Shown one piece after another: positions 1-4,822 of a DNA stretch of 5,991 bases. The notes beneath the pieces were generated by a model. The model worked only from the letters and a program-made list of their open reading frames with translations, was not told the origin of the DNA and did not search any database. The number at the start of each line of letters is the position of its first letter. Position 1 is the stretch's first letter. The stretch comes from Planctomicrobium sp. (GTDB lineage Bacteria; Planctomycetota; Planctomycetia; Planctomycetales; Planctomycetaceae), in the NCBI GenBank assembly GCA_018659505.1, contig JABJMI010000350.1, forward strand, positions 1 through 5,991, read 5' to 3'. The translations under genes were made by a program, and so were the position numbers.

Positions 1-466
1 AATCATTCTGCACAGAATTCGTGACAGTTTTAGAAAATCCAAGCCCATGCCAATCTCGTTGGCAGGACAAAGCACTCAACAAGCAGGTTAAAATAAATGC
101 TGAATCGTGTTTGGATATTAATGGACTATCCAGAAAAATATATTCGGATCGCAGAGCTCGAAGTTTAGGTAACGGCAAACCTTGCTCGAAGAAATGTTGA
201 ACAACAGGCGCTGCGAACAGCCAGTGGCGAGCATCATCAAGCACGACGAGTAGCTTAAGGTTTTCGATACCTAGACATTCAACTAACGGTCGTATGAATT
301 GCGATTCGAAAAACGGATTTGGTGCGAGCGCAGTCTCCCCTAACTTTGACCACTGATCAAACTGCTCTTCAACTAAATCAGCGAAATTGAACAGTTCAAC
401 CGAGTGTCTGGGCGAAATAGAATTAAAAACATATTGTGCTGTTGCAGATTGTGCAGGCAGATTCAT
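1..466 (-). CDS. CelD-like / GNAT-type acetyltransferase, N-terminal part (truncated by window edge)
   Basis: An open frame runs without a stop from an ATG at 466-464 off the left edge, giving 155 visible residues. The protein begins MNLPAQSATAQ. It has a W..L segment followed by APNPFFESQF (residues 48-57), then a hydrophobic strand LKLLVVLDD (70-78), a run APVV (86-89), GLPLPKLRAL (96-105) and EYIFLDSPLI (109-118). A tryptophan/leucine helix followed by NPFF.S.F and later a FL.(T/S)PL box is the pattern I know from the N-terminal half of CelD/BcsL-like proteins of the GNAT superfamily, often found in exopolysaccharide or cellulose loci. The C-terminal acetyl-CoA domain would lie outside the window, so substrate and activity cannot be judged. 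The start is chosen because an in-frame TGA lies six codons upstream (484-482). A GGA about 10 bases before the ATG is a weak ribosome site. Codon use and protein-like composition support a real gene; the family call is from memory of motifs. Confidence 0.72.
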   Translation of the reverse strand, partial: MNLPAQSATAQYVFNSISPRHSVELFNFADLVEEQFDQWSKLGETALAPNPFFESQFIRPLVECLGIENLKLLVVLDDARHWLFAAPVVQHFFEQGLPLPKLRALRSEYIFLDSPLISKHDSAFILTCLLSALSCQRDWHGLGFSKTVTNSVQND

Positions 467-495
467 CTCATGAAATCCGTATCAGACCCGGGGAT

Positions 496-511
496 TTCTA
501 GAATCTATTCT
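496..511. repeat. Overlapping small palindromes upstream of the CelD-like gene
   Basis: TTCTAGAA (496-503) is a perfect 8-base palindrome. It overlaps AGAAT-CT-ATTCT (500-511), a dyad with 5-base arms and a 2-base centre. The pair sits 30-45 bases upstream of the CelD-like start codon, where an operator could lie. The arms are short and AT-rich, so chance is a serious alternative. Confidence 0.3.
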
Positions 512-529
512 CCACGACATCATCACGCA

Positions 530-590
530 GGAAAAAATGAAACAGGCATCCATTCTAAATGAAATTTTTTATTCACATTCAGAATGGATG
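530..590 (-). terminator. Probable transcript-end hairpin of the NHLRC2-like gene
   Basis: CATCCATTCT (547-556) and AGAATGGATG (581-590) are perfect 10-base inverted repeats. On the minus strand the inner bases continue the pairing: GAATG pairs with CATTT, then after one bulged T, GAAT pairs with ATTT, leaving an AAAAA loop. This gives about 19 pairs, two of them G-U. On the plus strand those two would be A-C mismatches, so the structure fits minus-strand RNA better. It begins about 37 bases past the stop codon of the NHLRC2-like gene. A run of six Ts follows about 11 bases beyond the hairpin instead of directly after it, so it is not a textbook intrinsic terminator and could instead be a 3'-end stabilising element. 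Confidence 0.55.
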
Positions 591-626
591 TCAAAGATGT
601 AATGACCCGAACATCAAACGTATTCT

Positions 627-2696
627 TTACGGAGTTGTCTTCAGCTCGACAATCGCACTTTTCGATGTTTTACTGAGGTTGACCGGGATTTTCCATTTCT
701 TGTTTGCCATTCGACAGACACCACCGACTCCATCTCGGCAATACTGATATGAAACAGAAAGTTCAAATGTCGCAGTTCCGGATGTTCCAGACGTCGGGAC
801 TGTAACGGTTGCAGAGACATCATCAGAGTCTGCTTTCTTTCGTTTGTTTAAGTTGTCCGCTGCCACAATGGTTTGCTCACCAATCGCTGATAATTTGTAT
901 GCGACCGGGGCAAGTTTGTTGAGTTTATAATCCTCTGTGAATTCAAAATTGACTTTGAATGTCAAATTTTCACCTGGGATAACGTCGATTTGTGGAAGGA
1001 CTTCGGCGTCTCCCTGAACTAATTCTTGAGGAGGTTCAGACGAGGTCGAGACCGGATGAGTTAACCCTTCAATAACAAAATTTTCAGTTGCTTTGGTTTC
1101 CAAATTGACCTTGAGAATGCGGTGATTGTTTGTGTCGGCAATAAACAAAAAGTTGCCAACGACATCCAAACCAGCTGGCTCATTCAACTGCACAGGATCG
1201 AGTCCATTCCCTCTATCACCTGTCCCCAACCAAGTTTTCGAAGTTCGTGCTTTGATGTTCACTTCTTTGATTTTGTCATTATAGGTGTCTGCCACGTAGA
1301 GATGACCGTTGTGATAGGCAAGACCAATAGGGTGTTGCATCCGCACGATATCTCCTTCTCCGTCAATATCTCCGAATTCGAACAAGGAGCGTCCTCGTGG
1401 AATATCATGCGGACCAACAATTGTTGTGACTTGTCCTTTGACAATCTCACGAATTGCGGAGCCTTCACTGTCTACGAAGTAAAGATTCTCTCCGTCGGTA
1501 TCAATGGATGATGGCTGCGCGAGCGAACTGGAATCGAGAGGACCATCGACGATGTCCTCGCGACCATTGCCTGCATAGAGTTCAACAGTCTCGGAGCCGA
1601 TCTCATGTTTCCAAAGTTGATGCGGACCCGCCATCGCGATGTACAGAACACCATTCAAGTGTCTCAGATCCCAAGGGCTATTGAGAGCGAACTCCCGAAG
1701 TTTGCCTTTCGGCAACCGGACACGAGACTGTAAGCCTGTCCTAGCCAACGTCGAGACTGTTTTCGCTTTCAAATCGACTGCACGAATTAGATGATTTTCA
1801 GTGTCTGCAACATAAAGTGTGTCCTCCACAAGGCTCATGCCCTGCGGGTGATCGAAGGTGGCTGTATTGAAATTTCCGTCCTTTGCTCCCAGTTTCCCGG
1901 AGCCGATCACATCGAGTAATTGACCATTGAGCGAACTGACGACAATACGATTGTGGTTACTGTCAGAAATGAAGAGTCGACCACCCTCGGCATCTGTTAA
2001 GACTTTGCCGGGGTATTTCAGAGGGCGATTTGGCTCTTTATCCCGTTCGAGATTGAATTGGATTGGAGTTTCATCGAGTGTTCCTTTCGCACGATGGTAC
2101 TCGACCAGCTGACCGACGACGCGATCAAATAATTCCCGGTTCCCTTCTCCTGGTTGTCGACCAACATAGTTTCCTTCGGGGTCGAGCAATACAAAGGTTG
2201 GCCAACTACTAAATTGGTACTTGCGGGCAATCGTCATGTTCGCATCGTTGACAACCGGATGAGCGATCTCGTAACGCACAATTGCTTCGCGAATGTTTTC
2301 ACTTTCTTTCTCATTGTCGAATTTTGCAGAATGAACACCGATGACCACCAATTGATTGGGATACTTCTCTTCTAGAAATTTCAAATCGGGCAAGACGTGA
2401 ATACAGTTGATGCAGCAGTATGTCCAGAAATCCAGAATGACAATTTTGCCGCGAACATCTTTTAGGGAAATCGGTCCCGATGCGTTCATCCATTCTGTCC
2501 CGCCATCAAAGCTAGGCGCAGGGAATCGACCGGGGAACGGATTTTCAGTTTCGGCTGGGGCATCGGGGGCGGGGGCATCCTGGGCGACAACTGCCGAAGA
2601 GTTCGTCACGCCAATGATCGCTAGCGTGAAGAATGCGAACATCAACTTCTGCCGCAAGCTTTGAGCACTTCGTCTTACACTACTCAATTGAAACAT
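627..2696 (-). CDS. Exported thioredoxin-fold / NHL-repeat protein, NHLRC2-like
   Basis: Complete protein of 689 residues from the chosen ATG (2696-2694). That start has GGAG seven bases upstream (2707-2704) and is followed by a signal-peptide-like segment: basic residues, a hydrophobic stretch at about 19-31, and a likely cut after AVVA at residue 38, then a Pro/Ala/Asp-rich linker. A thioredoxin-like domain (about 58-205) carries WTYCCINC (91-98) and the cis-proline motif WPTF (165-168). A beta-propeller follows, with six NHL-type strand motifs: LFISDSNHNRI near 241, LYVADTENHLI near 294, LYIAMAGPHQL near 351, LYFVDSEGSAI near 405, LYVADTYNDKI near 466 and LFIADTNNHRI near 517. A C-terminal beta-rich domain (about 568-689) contains two cysteines, C653 and C661. 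Order and length match animal NHLRC2 (about 726 residues), which shares the CCINC motif. The biochemical role is not established; envelope thiol redox or a scaffold function is inference. An upstream ATG at 2792 keeps the frame open, but the added residues would bury the signal peptide. Confidence 0.95.
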   Translation of the reverse strand: MFQLSSVRRSAQSLRQKLMFAFFTLAIIGVTNSSAVVAQDAPAPDAPAETENPFPGRFPAPSFDGGTEWMNASGPISLKDVRGKIVILDFWTYCCINCIHVLPDLKFLEEKYPNQLVVIGVHSAKFDNEKESENIREAIVRYEIAHPVVNDANMTIARKYQFSSWPTFVLLDPEGNYVGRQPGEGNRELFDRVVGQLVEYHRAKGTLDETPIQFNLERDKEPNRPLKYPGKVLTDAEGGRLFISDSNHNRIVVSSLNGQLLDVIGSGKLGAKDGNFNTATFDHPQGMSLVEDTLYVADTENHLIRAVDLKAKTVSTLARTGLQSRVRLPKGKLREFALNSPWDLRHLNGVLYIAMAGPHQLWKHEIGSETVELYAGNGREDIVDGPLDSSSLAQPSSIDTDGENLYFVDSEGSAIREIVKGQVTTIVGPHDIPRGRSLFEFGDIDGEGDIVRMQHPIGLAYHNGHLYVADTYNDKIKEVNIKARTSKTWLGTGDRGNGLDPVQLNEPAGLDVVGNFLFIADTNNHRILKVNLETKATENFVIEGLTHPVSTSSEPPQELVQGDAEVLPQIDVIPGENLTFKVNFEFTEDYKLNKLAPVAYKLSAIGEQTIVAADNLNKRKKADSDDVSATVTVPTSGTSGTATFELSVSYQYCRDGVGGVCRMANKKWKIPVNLSKTSKSAIVELKTTP

Positions 2697-2703
2697 CCTT
2701 TGT

Positions 2704-2708
2704 CTCCC
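2704..2708 (-). promoter_or_regulatory. Ribosome binding site that decides the NHLRC2-like start
   Basis: On the minus strand GGGAG lies 7 bases before the ATG at 2696-2694. This is a good Shine-Dalgarno core at good spacing. In-frame ATGs further upstream (2792, 2756) would place charged residues and several dyads inside the coding region. The ATG further downstream at 2642 would remove the positively charged part of the signal peptide and lacks a clear site. Confidence 0.65.
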
Positions 2709-2760
2709 GGGGTCTCGCTTGGCTTTGCAGCCGTAAGTCTTGTTGTAATGACACATTCTG

Positions 2761-2796
2761 AAGAGTGAGCACTCAGGGACGAGTGTAATCACTCTT
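2761..2796. repeat. Tandem dyads GAGTG/CACTC, candidate operator
   Basis: GAGTG-AG-CACTC (2763-2774) is followed six bases later by GAGTG-TAAT-CACTC (2781-2794). The outermost arms are longer: AAGAGTG (2761-2767) and CACTCTT (2790-2796) are exact reverse complements. The four half-sites alternate in orientation and the dyad centres are 19 bases apart, close to two helical turns. This fits a two-site operator for a dimeric regulator, or a cruciform able to fold two ways. No known regulator motif is recognised. Confidence 0.5.
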
Positions 2797-2814
2797 GCCT
2801 GTAAGGCGAACTTC

Positions 2815-2825
2815 GAAACAGTTTC
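2815..2825. repeat. Dyad GAAAC-A-GTTTC
   Basis: A perfect 5-base inverted repeat around a single A. Two further matching bases lie on each side beyond one mismatch (2812-2828). It sits just before the AATAAT box on the plus strand. It may be an operator, but it is short enough to be chance. Confidence 0.3.
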
Positions 2826-2884
2826 AAATAATTCGCGATCTCGTATTCAAGATGGTACGCTAGCTACTGCAAACTGGCTACCCA

Positions 2885-2915
2885 CGAGGGAAAACATCTC
2901 CGTGAGAAAACATCT
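2885..2915 (+). repeat. Imperfect tandem direct repeat before the glycosyltransferase
   Basis: Two copies of a 15-base unit (2885-2899 and 2901-2915) agree at 13 positions, with GAAAACATCT identical in both (2890-2899, 2906-2915). The period is 16 bases. The repeat ends 28 bases before the GTG start, in what is either the core promoter or the 5' untranslated region. It could be a pair of regulator half-sites or a small duplication. Confidence 0.45.
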
Positions 2916-2943
2916 TTCGCAGGTCGTGTAAAATGGCTTCTTT

Positions 2944-4692
2944 GTGAGTACCTTCAAATTACAATTGATCAATTCTGATCTGAATGTACGTAGAGGACTT
3001 ATTGCTTTATTTGTTGTACATATTGGTTTGGTCAGCTACTCAGCAGTTTGCCATTCACCAACTCAGGATGAAATTGCTCACTTGCCGGCGGGCATAAGTA
3101 TTTTGAAATTTGGCGACTTCAGCGTCTATCGAGTGAATCCGCCTCTCGTAAGATTGGTCGCAGCGATCCCGGTTCTACTGGTCGAGCATGAAGAAGACTG
3201 GAGCAGCTACAACGAGGTCTCTGCGATCAGGCAGGAATGGGCATTAGGCAGAAATTTCGTTATGGCGAACGGCGAAAATTCCATACGACTTTTCACCATG
3301 GCACGCCTCGTTTGCCTTCCGTTTTCTTTGCTGGGAATGTGGGTCTGTTATCGCTGGTCGAGAGATCTGTTCTCTCCGCAAGCGGGATTGTTCGCTGCCG
3401 GAATGTGGTGTTTTTCACCGAATATTATTGGGCACGGTTCGTTGATCACTCCAGACATCGCAGCTGTCTCGATGGGATTGCTGGCAGCATGGAGGTTCTC
3501 CCTTTGGGTAGAGAGCAGTAGCCTAAGTACGCTGTTTCTGGCAGGTCTCTCACTTGGACTGGCATTACTGACGAAATCTTATTGGATCACATTATTAGTT
3601 CTCTGGCCAATAATGTGGTTCCTCATCTTCTTGAACAATCGGAAAAACAGATCGCTCAGGAATGAGACCTCTCAACTCTGTGGAATTCTGCTGCTTGCAT
3701 TGAATGTTCTGAACATGGGATACCTCTTCAGTGGAAGTGGGACTCTTCTCAAGGACTTCCAATTCTATTCGTCTGCTTTGAGTGGTGAATTACGTATTCC
3801 CGGGGAAAACCTGCCTGCCAACCGCTTCAGTGAGAGTTGGCTTGGTGAAATTCCTGTTCCCCTGCCGAAAGATTTCGTTACCGGAATCGACTTACAAAAA
3901 GTCGACTTCGAACAAGGGAAGTGGAGCTACTTCTATGGCGAAGTCAAAGACCCCGGTGGTTGGTGGCAGTACTATCTCGTCGGGTTATTTCTCAAGGTTC
4001 CGTTGGGGACATGGGCTCTGTTCTTAATGGGGCTGCTTGCTATTCGAGATCATAAATTGCGAAGCTCAGCAGTGAAGCTTATCCCTCTCCTCTTGCCGGT
4101 ATTGCTGTTACTGGTCATCGCCAGTTCGGAAACAAAAATGAATCGCCATGTGAGATATGTATTTCCTGCCTTACCAGCGATCTACTTGATTGGCGCGATG
4201 TCTGTTGAACGCTGGCGTCGGTTGTCGTGGGCGATGTTGGCATGTACCGCGGCGAGCAGCCTTGCTGTCTATCCGCATAGTCTCGCTTACTTTAATGAAT
4301 CGATCGGCGGACCAAATCAGGGACACCGATACCTTATTGATTCCAACCTTGACTGGGGACAAGATTTACTCGCTGTCCGAGATTGGCTTCAGCGACATCC
4401 AGAAGAACGTCCAGCCTTCGTCGGATGGGGAGGAGATATCTCACTTCGAAGCCTGGGAGTCGAAGCAGATCTCGTCTCCTCCAGCAGCTTGAAACCTGGC
4501 TTGTATCTCATCAGTCGCAGCGAGAGATACCATCCCAGCAATCGATTGAAGATATTCGAGAACAAGGAGCCAATCGATCAAATTGGTTACACCTTTGATG
4601 TTTATCGAATCGAGAGAGAAGTCCAAAATCTTACTCCTGATCAAAGTCAAAATCGCCTTAAGGAGGAGCATAAAAAAACACTCAAACATTGA
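2944..4692 (+). CDS. Multi-pass membrane glycosyltransferase, GT39/ArnT-like (GT-C fold)
   Basis: Complete protein of 582 residues. It starts with a short N-terminal tail and a first membrane helix at about 18-36. A loop with QDEIAHL (41-47) follows, where the Asp-Glu pair is placed as in the first extracytoplasmic loop of GT-C enzymes and would bind metal or act as general base. Then come NPPL (65-68) and a second loop HGSLITPDIA (164-173). About ten to twelve hydrophobic segments are visible, including roughly 117-135, 170-188, 194-229, 245-262, 343-365, 376-393, 405-420 and 427-443. The C-terminal soluble part contains NESIGGPNQG (451-460) and DSNLDWGQDL (466-475), a signature of bacterial phospholipid-carrier-dependent glycosyltransferases. 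By family, it moves a sugar from a polyprenyl-phosphate donor onto an acceptor at the outer face of the inner membrane; donor and acceptor are unknown. The GTG at 2944 is the first usable start after an in-frame TAA (2929-2931), and no Shine-Dalgarno is seen. The lysine-rich tail is partly encoded by a terminator arm. Confidence 0.9.
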   Translation: MSTFKLQLINSDLNVRRGLIALFVVHIGLVSYSAVCHSPTQDEIAHLPAGISILKFGDFSVYRVNPPLVRLVAAIPVLLVEHEEDWSSYNEVSAIRQEWALGRNFVMANGENSIRLFTMARLVCLPFSLLGMWVCYRWSRDLFSPQAGLFAAGMWCFSPNIIGHGSLITPDIAAVSMGLLAAWRFSLWVESSSLSTLFLAGLSLGLALLTKSYWITLLVLWPIMWFLIFLNNRKNRSLRNETSQLCGILLLALNVLNMGYLFSGSGTLLKDFQFYSSALSGELRIPGENLPANRFSESWLGEIPVPLPKDFVTGIDLQKVDFEQGKWSYFYGEVKDPGGWWQYYLVGLFLKVPLGTWALFLMGLLAIRDHKLRSSAVKLIPLLLPVLLLLVIASSETKMNRHVRYVFPALPAIYLIGAMSVERWRRLSWAMLACTAASSLAVYPHSLAYFNESIGGPNQGHRYLIDSNLDWGQDLLAVRDWLQRHPEERPAFVGWGGDISLRSLGVEADLVSSSSLKPGLYLISRSERYHPSNRLKIFENKEPIDQIGYTFDVYRIEREVQNLTPDQSQNRLKEEHKKTLKH

Positions 4693-4709
4693 TATGTGTT
4701 TGAGTGTTT
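4672..4709 (-). terminator. Intrinsic terminator in the convergent gap, overlapping the glycosyltransferase stop
   Basis: AAACACTCAAACA (4676-4688) and TGTTTGAGTGTTT (4697-4709) form a perfect 13-base stem with an 8-base loop. Seven As (4672-4678) border the left arm, so RNA read on the minus strand has the hairpin followed by a U7 run, the classical layout for ending the sulfatase message, whose stop is about 115 bases away. Read on the plus strand, the stem ends in UUUC only, so it may end the glycosyltransferase message less efficiently. The glycosyltransferase TGA (4690-4692) lies in the loop, and its last four to five codons lie in the left arm. Confidence 0.8.
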
Positions 4710-4822
4710 CGGATCTTCACGTCTTGAAGAGAGCAGCTGATCTATGGCTCTCGCATTTTAACTTGTAAAAACGGACTTCGCGGACACGAGAAGCAATGTG
4801 GATGCTCACATGTGGTTGCGAT
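4693..4822. other. Convergent intergenic region
   Basis: This is the 130-base space between the stop codons of two convergent genes. Its left end is the right arm of the terminator. The rest carries only minor symmetry, such as the palindrome CACATGTG (4807-4814) and TGTG/CACA around 4797-4810. No further gene or RNA is supported. Confidence 0.6.

Larger units (their letters stand above)
467..626. other. Intergenic region between two co-directional minus-strand genes
   Basis: This 160-base gap separates the stop of the NHLRC2-like gene from the start of the CelD-like gene, both on the minus strand. It is AT-rich and holds a long hairpin (547-590), a T-run on the minus strand (530-535 region) and overlapping small palindromes (496-511). 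No gene is supported here. A weak plus-strand frame starting at 559 only runs antisense into the 3' end of the neighbouring gene. The 80 bases between the hairpin and the CelD-like start should hold that gene's promoter if it is transcribed separately, but I could not find a convincing -35/-10 pair. Confidence 0.7.
2697..2943. promoter_or_regulatory. Divergent promoter region between NHLRC2-like gene and glycosyltransferase
   Basis: This 247-base gap between two diverging genes must hold promoters for both. It is unusually full of short symmetry: two GAGTG/CACTC dyads (2763-2794), GCCT-GTA-AGGC (2797-2807), GAAAC-A-GTTTC (2815-2825) and a 15-base imperfect direct repeat (2885-2915). AATAAT at 2827-2832 resembles a plus-strand -10 box but has no matching -35. 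TAAAAT at 2929-2934 is another -10-like hexamer only ten bases before the GTG start, which would imply a nearly leaderless message. No promoter is assigned firmly. Confidence 0.6.

Noticed and set aside
559..747. A 62-codon plus-strand frame starting in the hairpin
   Set aside because: It starts inside the inverted repeat and runs antisense into the coding end of the NHLRC2-like gene. The start lacks a ribosome site.
1122..1511. A 129-codon plus-strand frame inside the NHLRC2-like gene
   Set aside because: It is antisense to the propeller-coding region, which has strong repeated motifs. No ribosome site or recognisable domain supports it.
2697..2792. Extension of the NHLRC2-like protein to the ATG at 2792 (721 residues)
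   Set aside because: The added 32 residues precede a clear signal peptide, include cysteines and charges unlike a leader, and overlap the dyads. The ATG at 2696 has a well-spaced GGAG.
2933..2947. A four-codon leader ATG-GCT-TCT-TTG-TGA whose stop overlaps the GTG start
   Set aside because: The overlap is suggestive of coupling, but so short a frame without a ribosome site is easily chance. Nothing in its codons suggests attenuation.
4660..4768. AAGGAGG (4660-4666) followed by ATG at 4694 and a 24-codon frame
   Set aside because: The 27-base spacing is too long for a Shine-Dalgarno. The sequence lies in the glycosyltransferase lysine/glutamate codons and the small frame runs through a terminator arm.
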